Of a stretch of 64,000 nucleotides of DNA, positions 41,715-51,462 are shown in pieces; position 1 is the stretch's first letter, and each line of letters begins with the position of its first letter. This DNA comes from Flavobacterium hiemivividum (lineage in GTDB: Bacteria; Bacteroidota; Bacteroidia; Flavobacteriales; Flavobacteriaceae): the NCBI RefSeq assembly GCF_004349145.1, contig NZ_SMFO01000014.1:18095-82094 (forward strand), written 5' to 3'. The notes under the pieces are model-generated. The model saw only the letters and a program-made list of their open reading frames with translations, did no database searches and was not told where the DNA came from. A program made the position numbers and the translations under genes.

Positions 41715-43493
41715 TTATTTTTTCTCTGATTTTTCCATTTTAGCTTTCAATGCAGCTAATACATCATTGTTATCTCCTAAAGTTGCAGCTGGTGCATTTG
41801 TAGATGAAGCAGATGAAGTATTTTCAGTTGCAGTTTTCACATTTTTCTCTTCTTCTTCACGGAAGATAGCAGTGTGAGATGCAACTACTCTTTTGAATTC
41901 TTTGTTAAATTCGATTACTTTGAAATCAGCAGATTCTCCTTTTTTCAATTTCTTACCGTCTTCTTTTTCAAGGTGACGAGTAGGAATGAAAGCAACGATA
42001 TCATCTCCAAATTCTACAGTAGCTCCTTTGTCAACAATCTCAGCGATTTCACCTGTGTGGATAGTTCCAACAGCAAATGAACCTTCGTATTGATCCCAAG
42101 GATTAGGAGTAGTTTGTTTGTGACCTAAAGATAATTTACGTCCGTCAACATCTAATTCTAATACTACTACATCAAGTTTCTCTCCAACATTTACAAATTC
42201 AGATGGATGTTTGATTTTCTTAGTCCAAGATAAGTCAGAGATGTAAATTAATCCATCAATTCCTTCTTCAAGCTCTACGAAGATACCAAAGTTTGTAAAG
42301 TTTCTAACGATACCTGAATGTTTAGAACCTACTGGGTATTTAGAAGTAATATCAGTCCAAGGGTCTTGAGACAATTGTTTGATACCTAATGACATTTTAC
42401 GGTCATCTCTATCTAATGTTAAGATAACAGCCTCAACAACATCACCTACTTTTACGAAATCTTGAGCAGAACGTAAATGAGTAGACCAAGACATTTCAGA
42501 AACGTGGATCAAACCTTCAACACCTTCAGCAACTTCGATAAATGCACCGTAATCAGCGATTACAACTACTTTACCTTTTACTTTGTCTCCAATTGCTAAT
42601 TTAGCATCTAGAGCATCCCAAGGGTGAGCGTTTAATTGTTTCAATCCTAATTGAATTCTTGTTTTCTCATCATCGAAATCAAGGATTACAACGTTTAATT
42701 TTTGGTCTAATTCAAGAACTTCAGATGGGTGGTTGATTCTAGACCAAGAAAGGTCAGTAATGTGAATCAATCCATCAACTCCACCTAAGTCAATAAAGAC
42801 ACCATAAGAAGTAATGTTTTTAACAACACCTTCTAAAACTTGTCCTTTTTGTAATTGACCGATGATTTCTTTTTTCTGTACTTCAATATCCGCTTCAATA
42901 AGCGCTTTGTGAGATACTACAACGTTTTTAAATTCGTGGTTGATTTTCACAACTTTGAATTCCATTGTTTTGTTTACGTATACATCGTAATCTCTAATTG
43001 GTTTAACATCAATTTGAGATCCTGGTAAAAACGCTTCAATTCCGAAAACGTCAACGATCATACCACCTTTAGTTCTGCATTTTACAAAACCATTAACGAT
43101 TTCTCCTGTTTCATTTGCAGAAATAACTCTATCCCATGATTTGATAGTACGAGCTTTTCTATGAGATAAAACTAGTTGTCCAGTTTTGTCTTCACGGATG
43201 TCGATTAATACTTCAACAGTATCTCCTACTTTTAATGCTGGGTTGTAACGGAATTCGTTTAAAGAAATAACACCTTCCGATTTTGCGTTGATATCAACGA
43301 TAACGTCTCTATCTGTAATTCTAACTACAGTTCCATCAACTACTTCTTCTTGATCAGTAGAAATAAATGTTTTTGTAACTAATGCTTCGAATTCTTTTAA
43401 GTTTTCTTGATCAACTGGATCGATACCTTCTTCGAAGTTATGCCAGTTAAAATTTGCTAAAAACTCTTCTTGTGATTGGATTTGTTCAGACAT
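41715..43493 (-). CDS. rpsA: 30S ribosomal protein S1
   Basis: This 592-residue protein has about six S1 domains in tandem. Clear copies are GVVKNITSYGVFIDLGGVDG, GKVVVIADYGAFIEVAEGVE and GIVRNFTNFGIFVELEEGID, each followed by a GLIHVS/GLIYIS-type strand. It binds mRNA on the small ribosomal subunit, important in Bacteroidota because Shine-Dalgarno signals are weak. The C-terminus is rich in Thr, Ala and Lys. It is transcribed alone from a consensus promoter with a leader of about 110 bases. Confidence 0.95.
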   Translation of the reverse strand: MSEQIQSQEEFLANFNWHNFEEGIDPVDQENLKEFEALVTKTFISTDQEEVVDGTVVRITDRDVIVDINAKSEGVISLNEFRYNPALKVGDTVEVLIDIREDKTGQLVLSHRKARTIKSWDRVISANETGEIVNGFVKCRTKGGMIVDVFGIEAFLPGSQIDVKPIRDYDVYVNKTMEFKVVKINHEFKNVVVSHKALIEADIEVQKKEIIGQLQKGQVLEGVVKNITSYGVFIDLGGVDGLIHITDLSWSRINHPSEVLELDQKLNVVILDFDDEKTRIQLGLKQLNAHPWDALDAKLAIGDKVKGKVVVIADYGAFIEVAEGVEGLIHVSEMSWSTHLRSAQDFVKVGDVVEAVILTLDRDDRKMSLGIKQLSQDPWTDITSKYPVGSKHSGIVRNFTNFGIFVELEEGIDGLIYISDLSWTKKIKHPSEFVNVGEKLDVVVLELDVDGRKLSLGHKQTTPNPWDQYEGSFAVGTIHTGEIAEIVDKGATVEFGDDIVAFIPTRHLEKEDGKKLKKGESADFKVIEFNKEFKRVVASHTAIFREEEEKNVKTATENTSSASSTNAPAATLGDNNDVLAALKAKMEKSEKK

Positions 43494-43612
43494 GCTGATA
43501 AAAAATTTGTATTCTGTATTCTCTCGAGTTTCTTAATGTGCTAGAAAACAACAGAAGTTGTTTGTATAATTAATTGAACCCCAATGGAAACTCTTATTCA
43601 CCAAAAGGTTTG

Positions 43613-43643
43613 CAAAAGTAACACTTTAATCTTAATTAGCAAA
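43613..43643 (-). promoter_or_regulatory. rpsA promoter (TTTG-N19-TACTTTTG)
   Basis: On the - strand a TTTG (43640-43643) and TACTTTTG (43613-43620) stand exactly 19 bases apart, matching the Bacteroidota consensus well. The start codon follows after about 120 bases. Confidence 0.65.
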
Positions 43644-43876
43644 ATATTTGAACAACGATAATCAATGGAGATTCTAAATACAAATAACTGACCCTCAAGA
43701 TGTAAAAAAACCAATGCCGTTCGCTAAGCTGACTTGGAATAAAAACTACACATCTATGATTAGGATAAAACCGATAGACTAGGATTTACAGCATCAATCA
43801 TCCGCACTAATTTGCCAAAATCTGTTTAATCTGTGACTAAAATTATCTTTGAATAAAAAAAATCAATCCATAAAAA

Positions 43877-43909
43877 AACCCGACAAATCTTAAAAGAGTC
43901 TGTCGGGTT
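43877..43909 (-). terminator. Terminator of the nucleoside permease gene
   Basis: AACCCGACA (43877-43885) and TGTCGGGTT (43901-43909) form a perfect 9-bp stem, 22 bases after the stop codon, with an A-run beyond that gives U-rich RNA on the - strand. Confidence 0.85.
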
Positions 43910-43931
43910 GAATTATAATTTAAAATTGCTT

Positions 43932-45308
43932 TTAATGTGTAAATTGCTCCACCACTTTTGGATCGTGTTTATGTTTAAATAAAATAGCAAAAGCGATAGC
44001 GATAATCAAGGCATAAATCGCAAAAGCCAACCAAATCGTATGCCAGTCTTTCATGAAAATATCTTTACTCAACAAGCCATCTGTAGTAATTGACGTTCCT
44101 TGGCTTTTAATAAACTCTAGCATTTTTGGGTTTGATGTCTCTGTTTCAAGAAAACCTGCCAATTCATTAGTGTTATTAAATGATTTTGTAAAATATTTAT
44201 CAATAGCCCATCCTGAAGTAAAACTTCCTAGAACCGCGCCAAAACCATTAGTCATCATCATAAACATTCCTTGTGCAGACGAACGATTTTTAGGTTCTGT
44301 ATTAGTCTCAACAAACAAAGACCCTGAGATATTAAAGAAATCGAATGCCATTCCGTACACTACGCATGACATTATAATCATCCACAAACCGTCTGTTGGG
44401 TTTCCGTAAGCAAACAATCCAAAACGCAATACCCAAGCCAACATACTTATTAACATTACTTGTTTTATTCCAAAGCGCTTTAGAAAAAAAGGAATAGCAA
44501 GAATAAATAAGGTTTCCGAAATTTGAGATATTGACATTATAATTGTCGAATATTCTACCACAAATGAATCTGCATATTTAGGAAAATGCTTGAATTCATC
44601 CAAGAACACATCACCGTAAGCGTTAGTTAATTGCAACGCGCCTCCTAAAAACATAGAGAAAATAAAAAACAAAGCCATTTTATAGTCGGCAAAGAACTTA
44701 AAAGATTCCAAACCCAAAGTTTCCATTAGCGTAGCATTCTCCTTAGTCAATCGCTCTGGCTTACACTTTGGTAAACTAAAAGAATAAACACCCAGAATTA
44801 TTGCTGATATTCCTGCGATATAAAATTGGTATTCCGTCGCTTTATTGCCAGTTAAATTTGTAATCCACATCGCTGCGATAAAACCTATGGTTCCCCATAC
44901 TCTTATTGGCGGAAAATCCTTAATAAGGTCTTTATTATTTAATTTGAGGGCCGTATAAGAAATAGAATTACTCAAAGCAATCGTTGGCATATAAAAACAC
45001 ATGGCTAGAAGCATGATGTAGATAAAGGATTCCGGTGTTGAAACTTGCGGAATATAGAATAAAACAGCCGCATATAGAATATGAAGAACTCCATATAACT
45101 TTTCAGCATTTACCCATCTATCTGCAATAATTCCAGTTAATGTTGGCATAAACAAAGAAGCGATTCCCATTGTGCCGAAAACAAGACCAAACTGAGTTCC
45201 GTCCCATTGCATCGTCCCGAACCAGTAATTTGCAATTGTAATCAACCAAGCTCCCCAAACAAAAAATTGTAGAAAGCTCATTATTACCAATCTATTTTTA
45301 ATTCCCAT
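43932..45308 (-). CDS. MFS nucleoside permease (NupG-like)
   Basis: This 458-residue inner-membrane protein has 12 membrane spans. It begins RLVIMSFLQFFVWGAWLITI and carries the NupG-type motifs GTMGIASLFMPTLTGIIADR and DFPPIRVWGTIGFIAAMWI; the family is the nucleoside:H+ symporter group of MFS. It should import nucleosides with protons. Substrate range is not clear. It is followed by its own terminator and preceded by cmk on the same strand with a 72-base gap. Confidence 0.87.
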   Translation of the reverse strand: MGIKNRLVIMSFLQFFVWGAWLITIANYWFGTMQWDGTQFGLVFGTMGIASLFMPTLTGIIADRWVNAEKLYGVLHILYAAVLFYIPQVSTPESFIYIMLLAMCFYMPTIALSNSISYTALKLNNKDLIKDFPPIRVWGTIGFIAAMWITNLTGNKATEYQFYIAGISAIILGVYSFSLPKCKPERLTKENATLMETLGLESFKFFADYKMALFFIFSMFLGGALQLTNAYGDVFLDEFKHFPKYADSFVVEYSTIIMSISQISETLFILAIPFFLKRFGIKQVMLISMLAWVLRFGLFAYGNPTDGLWMIIMSCVVYGMAFDFFNISGSLFVETNTEPKNRSSAQGMFMMMTNGFGAVLGSFTSGWAIDKYFTKSFNNTNELAGFLETETSNPKMLEFIKSQGTSITTDGLLSKDIFMKDWHTIWLAFAIYALIIAIAFAILFKHKHDPKVVEQFTH

Positions 45309-45380
45309 AAGATGAATTGTATTTTATTTAAAAAAATAACAGGGCGTAAATCTACTATTAAAAAAGAAATATGCAAATAA

Positions 45381-46076
45381 TTATATTGATTTAATAGTAT
45401 CAGTTACCAATTCTAAAACAAGGTCAAATTGTTCTTTCCTGTTCAGGTGAGAATTATCAATTTCTATAGCATCGTCAGCCATCACTAAAGGCGAATCTTC
45501 GCGGTGGGTATCGATATAATCTCGCTCTTCGACATTTTTCAGTACGTCCTCAAATGTAACAGCATCTCCTTTTTGTACCAGTTCGTCGTAACGCCTTTGC
45601 GCCCTTGTTGTTGCGCTAGAAGTCATGAATATTTTAAGCTCAGCATCAGGAAAAACTACAGTTCCTATATCTCTACCGTCCATAACAATTGCTTTGTCTT
45701 TTCCCATTTCTTTTTGCTGCTCTACTAGCTTGCTTCGAACTTCAGAAACCTCTGCTACTTTACTAACAAATCGAGAAACTTCGATCGTTCTAATTTCAGT
45801 TTCAACATTCACATCATTCAAATACATTTCGGCAAAACCTAAATCAGCATTAAATTTGAATTGTAATCTAATAAATGGCAAACTATTTATTAATGATTCT
45901 TTTTCGAAAAAATCAGTACTAATATAGCCGTTTTGCATAGCAAAAAAAGCTACAGCCCTATACATTGCTCCAGTATCAACATAAACATACCCTAAATGAT
46001 TGGCGAGCTGCTTTGCCAAAGTACTTTTTCCAGTAGATGAAAATCCGTCAATCGCGATAGTAATTTTTTTATTCAA
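45381..46076 (-). CDS. cmk: Cytidylate kinase
   Basis: This 231-residue enzyme phosphorylates CMP and dCMP. It has a P-loop (IAIDGFSSTGKSTLAKQL), the YVDTGAMYRAVAFF nucleotide-binding region, the GKDKAIVMDGRDIGTVVFPD motif, and the TRAQRRYDEL lid. Length is normal. It lies between the nucleoside permease and porQ, all on the same strand. Confidence 0.95.
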   Translation of the reverse strand: MNKKITIAIDGFSSTGKSTLAKQLANHLGYVYVDTGAMYRAVAFFAMQNGYISTDFFEKESLINSLPFIRLQFKFNADLGFAEMYLNDVNVETEIRTIEVSRFVSKVAEVSEVRSKLVEQQKEMGKDKAIVMDGRDIGTVVFPDAELKIFMTSSATTRAQRRYDELVQKGDAVTFEDVLKNVEERDYIDTHREDSPLVMADDAIEIDNSHLNRKEQFDLVLELVTDTIKSI

Positions 46077-46113
46077 AATGTATTATTTTAAGTTTTATGT
46101 TATATCAAAATCA

Positions 46114-47133
46114 TTATTGGAAATTCACCGTTAAGCCAAAAAGACTCGTATTTCCAGCTAAGGTATATCTCGAATAAGAATAGTTAAATTTGAGTTTATT
46201 CATTTTTAGTCCAAAACCAACTGAAACACCTGAGAAGTTGCGCTGCTCCAGAATTTTTAGTTCTTCAGCTCTTCTAAAGTTATATCCCAGACGCAAATTG
46301 AATGCTTTTTTAGGAAATAACTCTACTCCCATGACTAAATGTCGCAATGCATTGTTCACAAACGATATTTTTTCTTCGGTTGATTCTCCATCAAATGAAG
46401 ATTCTGATCGTACGGGATTTGAAAATGCAATATTCCATTGCTGTAAATTTTCTACCGTAAGGTGCCAGCGTATCGGTACATGTTCTAATTCTTGAGAGAC
46501 CCCCACGATGATTTCTAATGGCAACTTTTCATTGAGACCATTATAAGTAGAAAATTGTGTTCCTATATTTCGAATAACCAAAGCCCAGTTGACATCATTT
46601 CTTTGGTCAATAAAAATCGCGCCTAAATCTATAGCTCCCCCTAATGAATGATAGGTTTCTAAACTGGATGAAATCAGTTTTGCGCTAACACCTATATGTA
46701 TATCAGTAGAAGGAATAGTATATCCATAGCCCAAAGAAAGTGCAATTTCACTTCCTGTAAAGGTTGTAGTAGCTTGTCCGTTTTCATCAAAACCATCAAA
46801 ACTGCCGTAATTGACATAATTCACGCCCGCCTGAAAAGTTTGTAAATGACGGTCATAAGTATAAGCATACGAAGCTGTACCATAACTCACTTCGCCATAA
46901 TAATTACCATAATTTAACGACAAATGGTTATCCATTTCTACATTTATTGCTGCAGGATTAAAATTTACCTGATTTACATCCTCGTCATAAATCGTAATGG
47001 GTTTTCCACCGAGAGCAGCCTGTCTTGGAGCAGTAACCAAATTTAAAAACTGATAGGTATACTTGCCTCCTATTTGACTGTAACTAACAGCACAAACAAA
47101 AAACAACAGGTATGATAAAAGTTTTTTGAACAT
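46114..47133 (-). CDS. porQ: Type IX secretion system protein PorQ
   Basis: This 339-residue protein has a signal peptide (LSYLLFFVCAVSYSQ) and the PorQ start GGKYTYQFLNLVTAPRQAAL then GGKPITIYDEDVNQVNFNPA. The rest consists of amphipathic beta strands typical of an outer membrane barrel (HLSLNYGNYYGEVSYGT, FQAGVNYVNYGSFDGF) ending in an aromatic strand (NTSLFGLTVNFQ). PorQ is a component of the Bacteroidota T9SS. It sits next to cmk, as in other Flavobacteria to my knowledge. Confidence 0.92.
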   Translation of the reverse strand: MFKKLLSYLLFFVCAVSYSQIGGKYTYQFLNLVTAPRQAALGGKPITIYDEDVNQVNFNPAAINVEMDNHLSLNYGNYYGEVSYGTASYAYTYDRHLQTFQAGVNYVNYGSFDGFDENGQATTTFTGSEIALSLGYGYTIPSTDIHIGVSAKLISSSLETYHSLGGAIDLGAIFIDQRNDVNWALVIRNIGTQFSTYNGLNEKLPLEIIVGVSQELEHVPIRWHLTVENLQQWNIAFSNPVRSESSFDGESTEEKISFVNNALRHLVMGVELFPKKAFNLRLGYNFRRAEELKILEQRNFSGVSVGFGLKMNKLKFNYSYSRYTLAGNTSLFGLTVNFQ

Positions 47134-47324
47134 ACTTTAAATCTATATTTTTAGGAAATAGAACGTCGTGGCGAAGATAAAATTATAAATTTAAAAATAA
47201 TGAAAAAACAAATTCCAAATTCCAATTCTTATCAGATAAGTTTTAGAAAATGGAATTTATTTATATTTGTACTTAATCGGCATTATAATAGCGACTTTCG
47301 AACTCTATTCTAATTCGAAAAGTA

Positions 47325-49775
47325 TTAAAGCACTTTAGCATTTTTAACTTTTTGATCTGTAATCGCTATTTTCAAAACCTCACTCATTTCCTTAACATAA
47401 TGAAATGTAAGTCCTTGAATATATTCTTGTTTTATTTCGTCAATATCGCTTTTATTCTCGTGACAAAGGATAATTTCTTTAATATTAGCACGTTTTGCAG
47501 CCAATATTTTCTCCTTGATTCCGCCTACAGGTAAAACTTTACCTCTTAGCGTAATCTCTCCTGTCATTGCTATATTTTTCTTGACTCTTTTTTGAGTAAA
47601 TAAAGAAACTAAAGAAGTCAACATGGCAATACCGGCACTTGGTCCGTCCTTTGGTGTCGCTCCTTCTGGTACGTGTAAATGAATGTTATACTTAGAGATC
47701 ATCTCTGGGTTTAAGCCCAAAAGTTCAGCATTAGCCTTGATATATTCTAAAGCAATTGTCGCCGATTCTTTCATTACCGTTCCTAAATTTCCAGTAATTG
47801 TCATTGTTCCTTTACCTGGAGAAATTAAAGATTCTATAAAAAGAATATCGCCACCAACACTTGTCCAAGCTAATCCAGTTACTACTCCTGCAACATCATT
47901 GCTCTCGTATTTATCTCTCTCTAACCTTGGAATACCCAGTACTTTTATGATATCTTCATCAGTTACCTTTTTGTTATACTCTTCTTCCATCGCAACTGAC
48001 TTCGCCGCATTTCTAATTACTTGCGCAATTTTAGCTTCTAATCCACGTACACCAGATTCACGAGTATACCCTTCTACAATTTTTTCCAATTGCTTTTTAG
48101 CAATTGTCAAGTCTTTAGAAGTCAGTCCATGTTCTTTCAATTGTCTTGGAAGTAAATGCTGACGTGCTATTTCAACTTTTTCCTCAATGGTGTAACCAGA
48201 CATTTTTATAATCTCCATACGATCTCTTAGAGCCGGTTGAATGGTTGACATATTGTTAGAAGTCGCAATAAACATCACTTTGGACAAGTCAAATCCCATT
48301 TCTAAGAAATTGTCATAAAAAGAATTGTTTTGCTCAGGATCTAATACCTCCAGTAATGCTGATGACGGATCTCCTTGATTACTTACTGATAGCTTATCAA
48401 TTTCATCGAGAACAAAAACTGGGTTTGATGTCTGAGCCTTTTTTAAACTTTGAATAATCCTTCCCGGCATCGCACCGATATAGGTTTTTCTATGTCCTCT
48501 TATTTCAGACTCATCACGCAAGCCACCAAGGGAAATGCGCACATATTCTCTACCCAAAGCTTCTGCAACTGAACGACCAATAGAGGTTTTACCCACTCCC
48601 GGAGGCCCTGTCAAACAGATAATAGGGGACTTCATATCATTTCGCAATTTTAAAACTGCCAAATGTTCTATCATTCGTTTCTTTACTTCTTCTAAACCAA
48701 AATGATCGCGGTCTAAAATTTTCTGAGCGCGTTTTAAATCAAAATTATCTTTAGAAAATTCATTCCAAGGTAACTCTAAAAACAAATCCAGATAATTTCT
48801 TTGAATTCCAAAGTCAGGCGCTTGTGGATTCATGCGACGCATCTTAGAGACTTCTTTTTCGAAATGCTTTTTGGTTTTTTCATCCCATTTTTTAGTCTTC
48901 GATTTAACCAACATTTCCTCAATTTCTTCTTCTTGTGAAGAACCACCCAACTCTTCCTGGATCGTTTTCATTTGTTGGTGCAAGAAATATTCTCTTTGTT
49001 GTTGGTCTAAATCAAAACGAACTTTAGACTGGATGTCGTTTTTTAATTCGAGCTTTTGCAACTCAATATTCATATAACGAAGTGTCTCCAATGCTCTCTC
49101 CTTCAAATCATTGATTGCTAACAAGTCTTGTTTTTCTTTTACAGACAAGTTCATATTTGAAGTTACAAAATTGATTAAGAAAGATTGGCTTTCGATATTC
49201 TTAATAGCAAATGTTGCTTCTGTCGGAATATTTGGGCTTTCTTTTATAATTTGGATTGCTATTTCTTTTACCGATTCCAGAATTGCTAAAAATTCAGTAT
49301 CCGTTTTTTTAGGTCTATTTTCAGGAAAATCTTTAATAGTAGCCGATAGATAAGGATCTTCAGAAGTAACAGTATCTATTTCGAAACGTTTTTTCCCTTG
49401 AAGAATTACAGTCGTATTCCCATCAGGCATTTTTAAAACGCGTAAAATCCTAGCTACGGTACCAATTGTATGAATATCCTCTTTTGTAGGATCTTCGTCC
49501 TCTTCATTTTTTTGCGCAACAACACCAATAATTTTTCCTGCCGCATTAGCGTCATTAATAAGCTTTATGGATTTATCACGGCCAGCAGTAATTGGAATTA
49601 CAACACCTGGAAATAAAACCATGTTACGTAAAGGTAAGATTGGTAAAGAATCAGGTAATTCCTCGTTTATCATTTCTTCCTCATCTTCAGGAGTCAATAA
49701 TGGTATTAATTCAGCTTCTGAGTCATATTCCTGTAGTGACAGATTGTCAATAGTAAGTATTTTATGATTTGACAT
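47325..49775 (-). CDS. lon: ATP-dependent Lon protease
   Basis: This 816-residue protease has an N-terminal substrate domain (about 45-240; LPILPLRNMVLFPGVVIPIT), a coiled coil, an AAA+ domain with Walker A at about 390-397 (GPPGVGKT) and Walker B (PVFVLDEIDKLS), and the C-terminal Ser-Lys protease domain with Ser713 in KDGPSAGIA and Lys754 in GGIKEKI. It degrades misfolded and regulatory proteins in the cytosol. A TATATTTG box lies 46 bases upstream. It is transcribed alone. Confidence 0.96.
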   Translation of the reverse strand: MSNHKILTIDNLSLQEYDSEAELIPLLTPEDEEEMINEELPDSLPILPLRNMVLFPGVVIPITAGRDKSIKLINDANAAGKIIGVVAQKNEEDEDPTKEDIHTIGTVARILRVLKMPDGNTTVILQGKKRFEIDTVTSEDPYLSATIKDFPENRPKKTDTEFLAILESVKEIAIQIIKESPNIPTEATFAIKNIESQSFLINFVTSNMNLSVKEKQDLLAINDLKERALETLRYMNIELQKLELKNDIQSKVRFDLDQQQREYFLHQQMKTIQEELGGSSQEEEIEEMLVKSKTKKWDEKTKKHFEKEVSKMRRMNPQAPDFGIQRNYLDLFLELPWNEFSKDNFDLKRAQKILDRDHFGLEEVKKRMIEHLAVLKLRNDMKSPIICLTGPPGVGKTSIGRSVAEALGREYVRISLGGLRDESEIRGHRKTYIGAMPGRIIQSLKKAQTSNPVFVLDEIDKLSVSNQGDPSSALLEVLDPEQNNSFYDNFLEMGFDLSKVMFIATSNNMSTIQPALRDRMEIIKMSGYTIEEKVEIARQHLLPRQLKEHGLTSKDLTIAKKQLEKIVEGYTRESGVRGLEAKIAQVIRNAAKSVAMEEEYNKKVTDEDIIKVLGIPRLERDKYESNDVAGVVTGLAWTSVGGDILFIESLISPGKGTMTITGNLGTVMKESATIALEYIKANAELLGLNPEMISKYNIHLHVPEGATPKDGPSAGIAMLTSLVSLFTQKRVKKNIAMTGEITLRGKVLPVGGIKEKILAAKRANIKEIILCHENKSDIDEIKQEYIQGLTFHYVKEMSEVLKIAITDQKVKNAKVL

Positions 49776-49821
49776 ATTATTATTTGAGTCTTTTTGTCAT
49801 TAATAAATTTCGTGCAACTAA

Positions 49822-49829
49822 CAAATATA
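49822..49829 (-). promoter_or_regulatory. Putative -7 box for lon (TATATTTG)
   Basis: On the - strand TATATTTG matches TAnnTTTG, 46 bases before the lon start. No -33 at usual spacing. Confidence 0.4.
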
Positions 49830-50013
49830 GAGCATCGGCAGTATAAAAGTGAATAAAACCGATATTAAACCCGATAATTCATTAGTTGGTATAAAAATGC
49901 AATCTCTGTGCCATAATAAGAAAAAGATCCAGATAAAGTTAATGCTTCCTGTAAGCTAATTCTTAAAAGACAAACATTGAATCCCATTTTATTATTGCAA
50001 ATTTATTCGAAAA

Positions 50014-51321
50014 CTATTTCGTTTCTTTTGTCTGTTTCATAAAACTTAAAACAATAAAACCCAGTAAAAAGAAAACAGCGAGAATAAAAAAGGAATTTCG
50101 CATCGAATTTGTAATTGCTGCTACAAATCCAAAAACAAAGGTTCCTACTACTATCGATATTTTTTCGGTTACATCAAAAAAGCTAAAATAGGTAGCGTGA
50201 TCTTGTGTCTGCGGTAATAATTTCGAGTAGGTAGAACGAGATAAGGACTGAATCGCTCCTAAAACCATTCCTATCGTAGCTCCAAGAGCATAAAATTGAA
50301 TATCTATGTAAGGACTCTTTGCATCTAGTAAGTAAGCCGCAACACAAATAAAACCCCAAATTACGATTGTAATTTTTAATGTGTTTATGTTCCCTATTTT
50401 CTCTGACAATCTCGAAAATAGGAAAGCTCCAAAAATAGCAACTACATTTATTAGTAAAACAATGATTATCAACTTACTAGTATCTATACCTAATTCTTTT
50501 TTTCCAAAAAGTCCTGCTAACAATATTACTGTTTGAACACCAATACTATATAAAAAAAATGCTGCTAAGAATTGTTTTAAAACTTTCATTCCTTTTAAAC
50601 TTTCCCATACTACTTTAAGCTCTCTAAATCCTTTAAAAATATAATCCTTCTCTGGTTTTTTATGAAATACGTTATTAGGTAAATAATGGAAAGTAACCTG
50701 AGCAAATCCTATCCACCATATACCTACTGATAAGAAAGAAATACGGGCTGGTAGAGAAGCATCTGATATTCCATACATTTCCGGCATCATGACCATCGTT
50801 AGATTAAAAGCAAGCAATATTAAAGAACCTGCGTATCCTAACATAAAGCCTTTGGCACTTACTCTATCATGTTGCTCGGGAAAAGCAATTTCCGGCAAAT
50901 AGGAATTATAAAAAACTATACTTCCCCAGAAACCAATACTTGCTAAAACGGTACCTAATATTCCAATCCACAAGGTGTCTTGGCCCTTAAAAAAGAATAA
51001 ACTCATCACCGAGAGTGATCCCAAATAACAAAAGAATTTCATGAATCGCTTCTTATTCCCCGTATAATCTGCTATTCCAGACAAAATGGGAGACATAAAA
51101 GCAACTATTAAAAAAGAAAATGATAAAGAATAAGATAAAAGTGAGGAATTATTAAATTCAAAACCTAAAAATTGAACTACTCCATTATTATCACTCGTTA
51201 CGGATTCATAATAAATAGGAAAAACCGCTGTAGCAATAACTAAACTATATACCGAGTTAGCCCAATCATAAAAAGCCCATGCATTAATCAATTTTTTATC
51301 TCCTTTTTGTAATGTGCTCAT
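50014..51321 (-). CDS. UMF1-type MFS transporter
   Basis: This 435-residue inner-membrane protein has about 12 membrane spans and the UMF1 family start NAWAFYDWANSVYSLVIATA, with the WGSIVFYNSYLPEI motif and the D..TEK..I-type segment FFDVTEKISIVVGTF later. It belongs to the MFS group related to yeast vacuolar Atg22, proposed amino-acid effluxers; the bacterial substrate is unknown. It lies between lon and the M48 protease gene on the same strand. Confidence 0.87.
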   Translation of the reverse strand: MSTLQKGDKKLINAWAFYDWANSVYSLVIATAVFPIYYESVTSDNNGVVQFLGFEFNNSSLLSYSLSFSFLIVAFMSPILSGIADYTGNKKRFMKFFCYLGSLSVMSLFFFKGQDTLWIGILGTVLASIGFWGSIVFYNSYLPEIAFPEQHDRVSAKGFMLGYAGSLILLAFNLTMVMMPEMYGISDASLPARISFLSVGIWWIGFAQVTFHYLPNNVFHKKPEKDYIFKGFRELKVVWESLKGMKVLKQFLAAFFLYSIGVQTVILLAGLFGKKELGIDTSKLIIIVLLINVVAIFGAFLFSRLSEKIGNINTLKITIVIWGFICVAAYLLDAKSPYIDIQFYALGATIGMVLGAIQSLSRSTYSKLLPQTQDHATYFSFFDVTEKISIVVGTFVFGFVAAITNSMRNSFFILAVFFLLGFIVLSFMKQTKETK

Positions 51322-51411
51322 AGATTATTTTTTATACGAATTTATCTATTTTTCAATAAGAAATAGACAAAAATGTATAAATACTTCATAGCTAGAATTA
51401 TTAGAAACACA

Positions 51412-51439
51412 AAAAGCCAATTCAAATGAATTGGCTTTT
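51412..51439 (-). terminator. Terminator of the M48 protease gene
   Basis: AAAAGCCAATTCA (51412-51424) pairs with TGAATTGGCTTTT (51427-51439) almost without loop; the functional loop would be AAAT. It lies 24 bases after the stop codon. Confidence 0.85.
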
Positions 51440-51462
51440 CTGTTTTGTATACTTATATTCTA

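Larger units (their letters stand above)
43494..43931. other. rpsA upstream region and dispersed-repeat-like sequence
   Basis: This stretch holds the rpsA promoter (43613-43643), the terminator of the nucleoside permease gene (43877-43909), and between them a sequence around 43800-43850 with AATCTGTTTAATCTGTGACT that resembles a dispersed repeat I remember from Flavobacteria. No gene is supported. Confidence 0.45.

Noticed and set aside
44053..44409. A 118-codon + strand open frame opposite the nucleoside permease
   Set aside because: Antisense of well-conserved membrane spans; no independent support.
47683..48162. A 159-codon open frame on the + strand opposite lon
   Set aside because: It lies wholly inside the conserved AAA+/protease coding region of lon, has no recognisable family, and its composition is what antisense of that gene would give.
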